A DNA stretch of 64,000 bases, taken from Sphagnum compactum (taxonomy: Eukaryota > Bryophyta > Sphagnopsida > Sphagnales). Below the pieces are notes generated by a model, which worked only from the letters and a program-made list of their open reading frames with translations, was not told the DNA's origin and did no database searches. Shown in pieces: positions 13,600 through 24,479 of the stretch. The stretch's first letter is position 1. The number at the start of each line of letters is the position of its first letter. The stretch covers positions 13,198,304-13,262,303 of the forward strand of contig OZ234496.1 of assembly GCA_965153455.1 (NCBI GenBank). The letters run 5' to 3'. The position numbers and the translations under genes are program-made.

Positions 13600-16030
13600 C
13601 TTTGTGCACAACTAAAGGAATAAAATGGGGCATTAAAGGAGGTAAACAAGGTTGAAACATTAAAGGACATGCGAATCAACAACGTTAATAATGAGTTGTA
13701 TCAATTGATTAATTTCTACATCGTTTTCCAAGGCGTTGTGTTTACTGTTGTGGCTCAAGTTAGTACCCTAAACTACAATAGTTCTTACTTTCCTACTTTT
13801 CTATCCTTATTGGCTTCATTAATCACAGGTGTGGGTGTTTCCAAAAGTTCAATGGCTTCAACAACCTCAAGTCTGCTTTGGAAGACATGATAGAAAATGT
13901 TGTCATGAAAATCTATATTTTTGGACAAAATTATTCCTAAATCTATGAAAAGTTTGGATTTTTGGGGAAGGTGGGAAGAAAGTGTGAAAAAAAAAATGAA
14001 GAAAAATTGAAAGCTAATCACAACATGCTTTTGTTGGTAAAAAGTATGGCTAAATAATTAGGATGGTTTAGAATTGATTGTTTAATCTATTTGAAAAAAG
14101 AAAAGTTCTTCAACTGGATTGTTAATTGGGAGTTTCAATGGCTCTAAATAGGCTATTGTTTCAACAAATTTGCAATATCCCTACACATTCTTAGCATAAC
14201 CCATTTGAAAGACAAACATAGGAAGAGAGAAAAAGAGAGATGCGAATGCGTTTGTAGTTTGGTTCCACCATTTTGGAAATTTTCATTTTGTGCAATGTAA
14301 TAGGATGCTTATATTGTGGTTACAAAACCTTGATGTTTTGGATTCTGGGAGGTTTCTAACATGTAATTTTTCCTCATTTAAGATCATGCACGAATGTTGT
14401 TTCTTTCTTATTTTCCATTTGTTGGGTTCTTTTGTGATTTTTTCTTGTTTTTGTATTCCCTTTCCTTGTGGGATTCTATGGTGATCTCCAAGTATCCTTT
14501 ATGTTTTATTGGGATACCCAACACCATAGCATGTTTAAAGTAATGATAGAGATTCATGCAAAATTTCAACAGAAATTGTAATCAATATAACTTGATATCG
14601 TTGTACATGCAAATATTGTTACATAAAATATGTTGAGTTAAAGTTACATCCTCATTTGTATGTGCACACACAACATGCAAAAAAGAAAAAAATATGCACA
14701 TACTACCCCTATTACACTCAACAACAACAACTCTAGTGCTACAACAATTGAAAAATAAACTAAAACTATCAAAGTACCTGGACAAGAACTTGCAAAAAGC
14801 GAGAAAAAAAGAAAAACTGGAAATAATTCAAAATTCAAAACTAACTGTTTGAGGTAATTCAACTTAATTACTATTGTAACAATGTACACAATAATTGAGC
14901 CAAGTAAATTACCAAGTCACTTAAAGTAAATCTAACATAATAGACAATGTGCTAAGGCTTGATGATGTCAATGGGATGGTATGGTCCAAGAAGTTATATC
15001 ATATCATATTGATGCCCATAATTGATTGATTGATTACTTTCATAGTTGAAACTGTTATTTGTTCTGATGATCACTCAATAGGGAAGTGAGTAGGATTGAT
15101 GTTGATATGTTACTAAGTCTTAAATCTTCTAACCTTATATTTGTGGGTGGGATGTTTTTCTATCCTTAGTAATGCATGAATTAGAGAAATTTCCTAGTGT
15201 ATTAGAGGGCACTTTGTATCCATAATATCCTTCTAAGAGAAGCCAAACAATCTTATGTTTCCCTTGAAGAATGGGAGGGAAATTATGTGTGATTACAGTT
15301 GAAAGATCTCTTCCATTTGTGAATAGTCATAAGAACCCCTCACCCTCCCCTCTTACACCCAGTGATATAGGTCTATTTAAGTTCATGATAATGTTCATGC
15401 CAGTTTCTACAATTTGGGTAAAGCCCACTAATGGTGGACATTCCCAAAATGTGGGGTTGGAGTTGACTACCAGTTCCTGATCCAACTAAGCCCCTTATTT
15501 GGGGAACGCCCCCACATTGGGGCTTGCCGTTTTACCCTACACATATTTTAGTTCATCTCTTGACGTCTAATTACTTATGGAGATGCCTTTTTTATACCTA
15601 TTGATTTGAGTGCCCACTTACTCTTGAAGGAACAATGTGTATAAACTTAACACTAGTCCAAGACAATATACATTATTCATACAATAATCTCAATAACTTG
15701 GACACATGGAACATGGACATTCATAGTTCTTCTAATATGGCAATTATATGTGATGAATGCAAAGAGACAAAACATAATACTAACAATATCAAATTGATTG
15801 CATGCATGTAGAGATTAAATTATCAAATTCAGGAACTCAAACAATAAAATGATCTTGTCAACCTAGGTTTGTTAGCAAAGCAAACACATGATATTTCCAT
15901 CACTAAAAGGAAGGGATTGGAATGGAGATATTATTGGGCAATGATTCTACCTTTGGTTCTCTTTTCACTCATCATATTTTCATGTTGTATTATCATACTT
16001 TGTGTACCTAGAACACACAAGTCCTAAAGT
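13600..16030 (+). pseudogene. Possible plant membrane-protein pseudogene
   Basis: A segment at about 13,610-13,900 reads MRINNVNNELYQLINFY followed by two hydrophobic stretches (VFQGVVFTVVAQ and FLSLLASLITGVGV). After a frame change it continues KFNGFNNLKSALEDMI. A second segment at about 15,790-16,025 reads DLVNLGLLAKQTHDIS, then a basic WRYY and a long hydrophobic helix (LPLVLFSLIIFSCCIILC) to a stop. The layout (paired N-terminal membrane segments, coiled coil, C-terminal anchor) recalls a plant-specific family of uncharacterised membrane proteins, but I recall it only loosely. Stops and frame changes make an intact protein unlikely. The two segments may not belong together. Confidence 0.33.
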
Positions 16031-16039
16031 TAGTATGTG

Positions 16040-17980
16040 TAAGACATGTTCCAAATTTGTCAATTTGTAGATTATTTTATGCTTGTCTAACATTGCTTGT
16101 TTCATGCTTATAGAGCATGATAAAACAAAGCTAGTGTTTTAGTAATCGTGTCAAACATAGTGGCCATTTTCTAATGGGCATGTTTTGTTATATATATTGA
16201 ATAAAATGATGAATGAAGGTAAGAATATCACAAGACTCATCAATACAAATTAATAAATAACTTTTGGTGTACAAAAAGAATGAATGGATAGGACAAGATG
16301 AAAACTATGTGAACTAGAACTACAAAGCCATTCATTAGGAAATTTCAATGATTTAAATAAATAAGAAACAATGAATTCAGCTCATTTTTATACCATACTT
16401 GTGTTGGATCTTAGTTATGATGATGACGTTGGCAACCTAATCATCAACATAACTTATGATTCTCCAATCAATGATTTCAAAGTTTCTCAAAGAAATGCAA
16501 CCTCACCTCCTACAAGAAATCACTACCATGTAATTTTTTGTGTCGTTATCAATGGGGTGGGAGGGAAATTGATGAATATTACTAAAAATCTAGTTGATGT
16601 TAATGTGGTAGCGACAAAAAGTTTTGCTTTACACATGGTCACAACATTGGGCTTTTTATTATAGGTGATTATACATGCTTAATGTGCATAAGTTACCATT
16701 TATTTGATATAGTGTATTCACCACCTTAGATCAAACTTGCACGTGGCGCGTACCATGAACCTATGATCAAGTCCAAGGACGATTATTCTTATCAATAGGA
16801 TAGTGCCATGAAGTAAATTGGCAAGATTGATGGGTGTGTTATGCAAGTGGTTATTGTTGGTTGTAAGATCACCATAATTCAATCATATGATTAGCATTAT
16901 ATAACTAACCCATTTACAAATTGATGTATATGTGAACCATGGGGGCATTTGAACAAGTCTAGAAAAAGGGGCACCTTGTTACCCCATCTGAACCATGGTT
17001 TGGATGTATGAATGTTATTGTTACACAAATGTAGGATTCACAACACTAATCAAATATTACTACTAAAGTATTATAGAGAGGTATGTGCTATCACTGCTAA
17101 AGTACCACCATTTTTTTCTTATGCCTTTTTAAACATATATTTTAACATTGGTGCAGCTTACTTTGTGTGCTTTTGCAACTCCATTAATACAAAAGGAATG
17201 TGGCTTCAACCTACATCCTTCATATGCATTCAATTTTTAACTTGGTTGTATTATATATCTAGTTAGTTGTCTTTGAGACACAAAAGAGTTTTGTTTGTTG
17301 TAAACAACTTGCAAATGCACAAATTTATGCAAAATTGGTGTTGTTTTTTTTCATCTTAATCCTTTTTTCCTTATTTCTTACTCCTATCAATGTATTATAA
17401 GTTGCAAAGTGTTTTGAAACAACCCATCATTTTGAGCAATTAAGGGTCCAATAGAAATAGCAAATGTGTTATTTGGTCGAAAAACTCATAGATTTTGGGA
17501 ACCTGAAGAGGCTAAGTTTAAAAGATGAATTGGATTCTTCAATTATATCCTTTGCATGTTACAAATTCTAACAATGTTCACAACAAAAGAAGCTTGTATA
17601 GCTAATGAGTTGAAGTTCTTAATTGCTCTTCAAGTTTGTATATCATGCTCATCGTAGAAGAACACATTGTTGTGTGTGTATATGCATGTAGTTACAAGAC
17701 TCACCAATCATGTAATTTGTAGTCATTGTCGATGCAAGGATTGATGTCAAACCTAGGCTTGAGAAGTTCACCCTATGAAGCTTTTTGCATCCATATGGGC
17801 CCTTTGTCATCAACTTGCAACTAGGGCAAGCCTGTAGGCGCATCCAACACAATAGTCAAGGTTGCACCCATTCTCTGAAGTAAAAAAATTTGCTTCATTA
17901 TTTTTTTGACAAAATATTGATCCGTGACAAGGACAATTATAGGAATCCAACAATTGAGTGTTGGATTCGTCCTTAGGGTT
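16040..17980. other. AT-rich stretch, no gene recognised
   Basis: ORF 16371-16664 (97 codons) and shorter ones lack family resemblance. Around 17,450-17,640 a short open stretch (GPIEIANVLFGRKTHRFWEPEE) looks protein-like but is isolated. No RNA gene or terminal repeat was seen. Confidence 0.4.
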
Positions 17981-18134
17981 TACAAATCAGCTGGTTGGCA
18001 TTTGTGTTGGATGCGAATGGCCGGAGTTTTGCATTTCGTGAGCAGGTACTCATTAGACTTGTCGGGTTGCGTGGGGGAGTTGGATGGAGAGCGGTTTTGG
18101 TTCGAATTTGCAGAATTTTCAGGGTTTTGGTCAG

Positions 18135-18560
18135 CCATGGCCAATGTGCCCAAGAGCTTGCTGATGGTATAGAGACTTTTGGCCGCAGCGGTGGCGAATG
18201 TGTCCAAGTAGTTCTTGATGTGCGGAGAGCATTGGCCGCAGTCTCAGAAGCGAATGTAGCCACGAAACGAGCGATTTTGGTTCGGGTTTGGGGCATTTAG
18301 GGTTTCGTTCAGCGGTGGCGAATGTGTCCAAGTAGTTCTTGATGTGCGGAGAGCATTGGCCGCAGTCTCAGAAGCGAATGTAGCCACGAAACGAGCGATT
18401 TTGGTTCAGGTTTGGGGAATTTAGGGTTTGTTTCAGCCATGACGAATGTATCCAAGTGCTTGCTGATGTTGCGGAGATCATTGGCCACAGTCTCAGAAGC
18501 GAATGTAGCCAAGAAACTTACCAAGGCCGACATACGGAAGAGCAAGACCAAAAACCTATT
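18135..18560 (+). repeat. 124-bp tandem duplication of first-exon region of mS34-like gene
   Basis: The region around the mS34-like start codon is repeated in tandem. Units begin at 18189, 18313 and 18437, exactly 124 bp apart. A shortened older copy begins at 18135. The last unit holds the gene's real ATG (18439). In the two middle units the equivalent of CCATGACG reads CGGTGGCG, so the start codon is lost. The 18135 copy keeps an ATG (18137) but meets TAG after 11 codons. The units at 18189 and 18313 are nearly identical, so the event is recent. The repeated segment includes the promoter-proximal leader and the presequence codons, which may give several upstream start sites. Confidence 0.9.
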
Positions 18561-19226
18561 TGAGGTGGCGAAGCTTCTGCCTAACGGAGGCGTGGGGAGC
18601 AAAATGGCTAAAACGCATTGGCGTCCGGGTTCTTTCTACAAAGTTACGGAGATCAAACTGTACAAGGTATCTATCTGAAGAATAATTCTTTTTTGATTTG
18701 CAGAACAATGAAATCTAAACAGAGAATTGCATGTTTGTTGCAATGGTTGGTTTGGCACATTCATCAGGAGGTGTGTGGAGCTTGAGGGTTGAGGATTTTG
18801 GGAATTTGGGTTGCATGAGCAATGTGATGATGATTTTATTTTGCTCTTATGCATGTAGGCTGAGGGGCATGGAATGGCATGGGGAATTTACCATCAGGAA
18901 GGCATGATCTTCTGGCTTTCCTCGTTTCAATGTGACTGCTTTTCTTCTCTTCTTTTTTTCAGCATGTGCACTGTCTGTTGAGAATAAATCTGGTCTTCTC
19001 GCTTTGGAAAATATAATAAGTATGCACAGAATTTTTGTCTTCTTCTGTACCAGAAGATTTGGTTGGCATCCAAACCATGAGCAGCTTTACATGTGCAGGT
19101 ATAGAACCAGGGAAGTTGCAGAAGATTGGTGGTGCTAATAGACGGTGTTGGCAGCACATCACGGAGGAGGCTGCACAACCTAGTAGTACTGTGGAAGAAG
19201 AACCTCAGATGAATGTCAATGCATGA
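18439..19226 (+). CDS. Mitochondrial small-subunit ribosomal protein mS34-like, three exons
   Basis: Proposed exons are 18439-18666, 18859-18901 and 19099-19226, giving 132 residues. Exon 1 starts with an Arg/Ser/Leu-rich, acid-poor leader typical of a mitochondrial presequence (SKCLLMLRRSLATVSEA). It continues FEVAKLLPNGGVGSKMAKTHWRPGSFYKVTEIKLYK. Exon 2 gives AEGHGMAWGIYHQE and exon 3 GIEPGKLQKIGGANRRCWQHI, then an acidic tail to TGA. The GVG...W...Y.VT...LYK...G.AWG and KIGGA..RCW blocks fit the mS34 family of mitoribosome small-subunit proteins. Intron 1 has GT-AG ends. Intron 2 needs a GC donor (GAAG|GCATGA), because the only nearby GT would add a non-homologous hydrophobic stretch. All three exons join without a frameshift or stop, which is unusual in this window. 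The family name rests on remembered motifs. Confidence 0.78.
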
Positions 19227-22200
19227 ATCAGAAGAATCTTTCTGTTCTTTCAAGTCCATTGCACAGGTTCAGCTTCTGCTTTACAGCTTGGTGAATATCA
19301 GCAAATCCACTTCACAATTTCTCACAGGCTTAGTTGTGAATATTCCAGTTTTATTCATAGAGTTTGGAAGAAACTCTGAAGAAAAAGGGCAAGGTGCAGT
19401 ATATTTGAAGTGTTGGGACAGTGTTTTTGAGGTTCTGAAGAAAATGGTTGGCCATGTCACATCACAAGCTTGTTTTCACTAGTTCTCCAGGAAAGTCTCA
19501 AGTACAAGTCCATATGACATTTTCAGTGGTCTGCAGAGTTTGGAGGAGTTTTGAATGAAATAAGGTCTGAATTTGGAAGGAGTTATGCTGTTATGCAGAA
19601 AAGGGCTAGGTGTAATGGCAGACACTGTGAAGAAGAGTCTGTCAGCATGGACAATGGCAGCAGGGGTTGCACAGCTTCTGGTAGGCCTTCCCTTCTCAAG
19701 AGAGCTTGGAAAGAGCCTAATCTCAAGATGTATGAAGAGAAGAATCGTGTGTAGCAAAGCAAGGGACCTGCTGAGAGAGCAATGTTTTCCCATGGTCTTG
19801 GTGCAGTCTCTATCATATTTTGGCGTAGCCCAATATACTTTAGCCAATTGTGAGGTCCTCGTGTGGCACAAGTACAACTTCTCCTATGATTCATGTGCTC
19901 ACTTTTGTTCTCTTGGTGATGACATGGGGCATTGCACTTAGTTCCTTACCTGTATTTGACACTTCATGTACAGTCAACGTCTTTGTGTTTATGGTATGGT
20001 GGCAGGAAAGCACAGATGGGGTTCAGAACTTCTGGCAGGCAGACTGGCAGGTTCAACGATTTGGCTTCTGCATCTCTCACTGTAAATCTGCAAGGTAATG
20101 ATGTATATCACTGTTTGGGAGCTGATGAAGTCAGTGGGGAGTCATGACTGCTCATCACTGTTACTCGTGATGAAGGTCATGGTCTGACACTTTTTGAATA
20201 ACACTCATGTGGTTATGACCTCACTGATTTTTGTCATGTTAGTTTTGATTGTGCCAGAACCAACAGAACAGGCACCTTCAAACTGTTATTTGTGGAGTTT
20301 TCTCTTCAAATTGCTAACTTATTTTTTTTAACTTAATGCTCCTCAGATTTGATTTCTCCAATAGCTTTCCATTGTGTTTATTGTGATCACATTGCTCCAG
20401 TGTCATTCAAGTATGGGAGACATCTCTTCTGTTATTTTCTCTAGTTCTTAATTCAGAAGAGTTTGTTTGGGGGAAGAAAATCTGAACAACTGAATCAGAA
20501 TGTTTCTACACAGTATAAAGCTGTCAGTTTTTCAGGATCCCTGTTAGGAAACTATCTACATTCTGCTTACCTCAGAGCATTTCCAGCAGTGCTCGGTGTG
20601 GGACTGAAAAAATATTCTCCCATCCATCCAAGTTCAGTTATTTGGTTTTTTCCAACCCCGCTCATAAAACTAACACTGCAACTGCAAATGGGTGGAAGAC
20701 TACTAGGTAATAGCAAACCACCTGGAAATAGGGAGCACAGTCCGATCATATTTTATATTACTCTTCTCTGGCAAGTGTTAGGCTTTGCTATGTCTTCACC
20801 AGCCTCAGCAAGTTTTGCAAACATGTTAGGCCAAAAGCATTTTGCTGAGCCAAACTGGCATGTTTTGACTTTTCTTCTTCCAATTTTTATTTTCAGGGCC
20901 ACATACTGAGCACCAGTGGAGTTGCTCTTAAGCCTATAATGACTAAAGATCTCTTATGGTCACCATAGATCAGTTCTTTTGTATTCCTTGGTGCTCTTGC
21001 CCTATCTTCTTCATCTCTGTGATTCAATTCTCAGCAGTCTATCAGACAGAATGCAGGTCATCTTAAAGCTGAAGGACAATCTAATCTTTTAAACTGTCCA
21101 ATTTTTCCTTGGGCACAATTGAGTTTTTGATGATTCTCTTTTGATCTTGGGATTTGTCTACTGAGTGCCTACAGGGCTGAACCTGGAAGCTGCTGTTTGA
21201 TGAATGTCTTTTCAGATTTTTTACATTGGACATAAATTTGGCCACAATTTTGTCATGTTGAGTCATTTGGTTCATGAGCTGCACAAAATTCGTGGCAACA
21301 AATTGAAGTGGTCTTGAATTTGTTTTCTGCATTTGACATTAAATCCAGTTTATGATACCCTAAACTGCACAGAGATTTTTCTTCCATTTTTTTGTATAAT
21401 TCTCATCCTGGTGTGTTTGATACCAGAGGTTGCAAGAAGTATGGAAGGAGTTTCATTTTGTGGTCACAATCACAAGCTGAGCTTCAAAGGGGTAACCACT
21501 ACTTTGTAAACAATGCTGAGTTCTCATGCACCCAAAAGAAGCAGGTATATCAACCATCATCAACACAACCAAAAAACATGCAAACAAGGGTTATCAAGAG
21601 CTGCAAGAACCATGTTCAGTGTTTGCTTAAAAGCCCTTTTTCTGTTGCATCACCAATCCAGTCCTGTTGTGTTCAACATCTTGCTTGCAAACTAGACCCA
21701 GAATAGAGAAAAAAGTAATCATGCCCTGTTGTCAAATATATGGTTGGAATGATAAACAGTTACAGTCCATTGTACATGCATTCCTCAATATGTATTTTCT
21801 GGCCACTTATCTTTAAAGAACTTAAGCTCTTTCCTTTTATGCTTGAAACAAATAATGGCAGCCACTGTCTGACTATCATGATGAAAGTCTGTCTTTACAG
21901 CCTGATACTTTGTGCATGACTCACAAAGTCATGACTTCTTTTGGTGTTTTGCTGGAACTGACATGATGGTCACATTGAAAGTGTTAACTGTGGAGTTTTC
22001 TATATGATGTCACAGACACATGTTGGAAATGAAAGTACAACCTTGCAACAAGATCTCCACCCCAACATGTGAAAGTTGGTGTACTTGACTGGATGCTGTA
22101 GGAAGCCTGCCTAACTTTTAATTTTCACATGTTCTTAACAGATTGTAGCTACTTCATCTCGGATCTGCATGAAACTCTTAGATGCAGCCTGTGCACATCT

Positions 22201-22482
22201 TGACTGCTGTTTATCCAAGGCAGGGTAAGATGGACCATGATTAGAGAGAGTTGGTGCAATGTCACCAATTACCAGCAAGTTTATGACTGCATGATCAAAG
22301 GATCAGATGTGCTTCTGCTATTGGATTTGCAAGGAGTAGCAACAGAATGCAAAACGTTTAGTCAGTATGACTGCTCATTTCCAGAATAGCAGAGTAAAAT
22401 TGCTGTCGCAAACTGGCTTATGGAGAGTAAGACTAAAGCTCAAAAATCTTTTCTGATCAGAATTCCCCCCCATCTCGCATGA
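19227..22482 (+). other. Region downstream of mS34-like gene, no coding function recognised
   Basis: About 3.2 kb with higher GC than the surrounding transposon debris and many short ORFs (for example 19573-19941 and 20463-20909), none with a recognisable domain or consistent frame. The texture resembles introns, UTR or a non-coding transcript rather than transposon remnants. It could be the long intron region of the interrupted gene whose tail lies at 22,483-23,467. Confidence 0.35.
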
Positions 22483-23467
22483 GGAAGTGAAGTTCATGCG
22501 TGATTTGATAGTTTTGTTGTCAATGCTGATGGCCAGCCAGAGCAGGCTGTCTCAAAGATTTCTTCTCCCATTGATGCAGAAAAGGCTCGTGTCCAAACCA
22601 TATGAGGCAGAACTATGGGTGGAATACAGTCAGGATGCAGAGGATTTGGCAGATGCCAGTGAGTATGAACCGGTGTTGGGCAGTTCTTAGAATGAGGGAT
22701 ACCTAACCGCCAGTTATCAACCCAGGCATATATCCACTTACTTGCCTGTTCTCAAAAATGAAAAGTCAAAGAGCTGGCCAGAGAACCGCCTGTTCTTAGC
22801 TGATTTTTTCATGAAAGCCACCAGTTCTTAAAAATGAAAAGTCAAAGAACCGTCCAGAGAACCATCAGCTGATTCTTTATGGTTTTTGAAATAACTGAAC
22901 CTGGCAGTTCTTTAATTCTGAATTTTTTTTCAACGAACCAGAACCAGCAGTTCTCTGATTCTGGAATATAACTCAAAGAACCATACAACACTGGTATGAA
23001 CCGGAGTGGGGCGGGTATTAGAAATAGCGCCAAACCCTCACTGGGTATCAATCCGTGTGTCAAAGTTGATAACCATGGTTTATCAAATACTCTTTTATGA
23101 TATATAACCGCAGTTCTCAAATTTTTTTAAAGAAATAAAATATCCACCTCAAACCGCCAGGTCTTTGCCAGTTCTTTCATGAAACCTAGTAGTTCTTTGG
23201 AACTGATTGTTTTTTTCAAATACTTGGAACTCGCCATTCTTTGAAACTGATTCTTTCAAAAATCTGGAACCGGCAGTTCTTTGAAACCGATTTTTTCGAA
23301 TAAACAGAACCGGCGGATCTTTATCCTGAAAATTTTCAAATACCTGGAATTGGCGGGTATCATAAATTAAATACCCACCCCACACCGGTATGAAGTATGA
23401 ACAGCTTCCTCCGCTGACGATTTTGAAGGAAGAGGCAAGTGAGTCCCGGACGAACCACGTCAGCTAA
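22483..23467 (+). pseudogene. Acidic C-terminal exon of unknown gene, split by a transposon
   Basis: From 22,483 the frame reads VNADGQPEQAVSKISSPIDA and on to ARVQT. A two-base loss at ACCATATGAG then shifts into YEAELWVEYSQDAEDLADASEYE. At that point a 724-bp element is inserted. On the other side the same frame resumes QLPPLTILKEEASESRTNHVS and stops with TAA at 23465-23467. An earlier in-frame TGA at 22501 lies where Arg would fit. The two halves join exactly when one copy of the 8-bp duplication is removed, which supports a real coding exon before insertion. I do not recognise the family; the tail is acidic and hydrophilic. A start codon and upstream exons were not identified. Confidence 0.5.
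22670..23393. mobile_element. 724-bp non-autonomous DNA transposon, hAT-like by 8-bp TSD
   Basis: The element is flanked by identical 8-bp copies AGTATGAA at 22662-22669 and 23394-23401. Its ends are CCGGTGTTGGGC and, inverted, CCGGTGTGGGGTGGG (the right one preceded by five extra bases). The interior is a degenerate series of words such as ACCGGCAGTTCTTTGAAACC. An internal copy of the end sequence (CCGGAGTGGGGCGGG) lies near 23,000. No transposase is encoded. The 8-bp duplication suits hAT elements, although the termini are not the classic ones, so superfamily assignment is an inference. Confidence 0.7.
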
Positions 23468-23819
23468 TCCTTTTGCAGGCTGGGGCTCACATGCATTATT
23501 GGCTGTATCCTTTCTTTCGGGAGGGGGAAAAGCACGTCTGTGATTCGTCGACGCAGATTCCACCTTGGGTCCCACTCTCGCAAGTGGGGAATCTGAAATT
23601 CCTATTTTTAAGCTTCGGAAATAAAATAAAATTCTGGCGAACCTGGACTTTTTGCCCTTGCCGCCAAACGCTCAAACGACGAGTACCCGCCGCAGAGGAA
23701 TAGCCCCCGTAATCGCCATGAGTCGCCTGGGACACTCCTCGAGACCTCTTCGCGACCCTGCGTCACGTCACCGCATTTCCGACCCTCATTTCTTTTACTT
23801 TTATTTGGAGTTCACACTG
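23468..23819. other. GC-richer gap, no gene recognised
   Basis: Sequence following the interrupted exon. It has balanced composition and several CpG-rich words, but no open frame with recognisable content. It may be the 3' UTR or flank of the gene ending at 23,467. Confidence 0.35.
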
Positions 23820-23821
23820 CA

Positions 23822-24470
23822 CTAGTAATGGTTTTTTTTGGGGGCCGGAAGAAAAGGGTGGTGACCGGCATTTTTTTTTTGTGGCGAATTTTCGCCACTT
23901 GGCGACCAGAAAAAAGGGCTGGCGAATCTAACAAAGGCAAGTTTTTTTTTTAAATCGCCATATCTTGAGGAAAAAAAGCTAGAAGTCGCCAGATTTAGAC
24001 AGTGTGTTGCTGTAGGTCGCCAGAATTAGGCAGGATTCCAAAAAAGATCTACTTGTCCACCAGGACAGTCGCCATTTACTGCTAATTAATGCCTGAGGAT
24101 CCTAGCCAGTGCACCTACTTGAGGAATTTGAAAAAAAAACCCCTGGTGGTGAGCATCCAGTGGTGGGCATTCCAAAATCTATTTCGCCTTAATTTGGCGA
24201 CACGTTTGTAGAGGACCATTACATCGGTAGCCAGTAGACAGAACTTGTGGCAACACTCCCCCCCGCACCCCCAAAAAAAAGATTTGTGGATTTTGGCGAA
24301 TTTTTGTATCAAAAAAGGAAATTCGAGACAGAATATTCTTCTTTTTAAAAAAGTGTCACCTTTTGGCGATTTTTTGCACAAATAAAAAGTGTTCACAACT
24401 TGTAGTTTGGGGGGGGTGGGGGGGATTTTCACTTTTTTTTTAAAACCTGAAAAATATGATTTGAACACCT
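23822..24470. mobile_element. Possible CACTA-type terminus with GGCGA/TCGCC subterminal motifs
   Basis: The sequence from about 23,821 begins CACTAGTAATGG. Within the next ~650 bp the word GGCGA or its complement TCGCC occurs about a dozen times (TTGGCGAC, TTCGCCAC, GTCGCCAG, TTTTGGCGA). This resembles the subterminal transposase-binding arrays of CACTA (En/Spm) elements, and the five-base start matches that superfamily. The opposite end was not found, and the preceding trinucleotide (CTG) could not be checked as a target duplication. Single-ended evidence only. Confidence 0.4.
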
Positions 24471-24479
24471 ACAAATGAT

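Noticed and set aside
20463-20909. 148-codon ORF as a gene
   Set aside because: No recognisable motif, no supporting splice context, and frequent overlapping ORFs in other frames.
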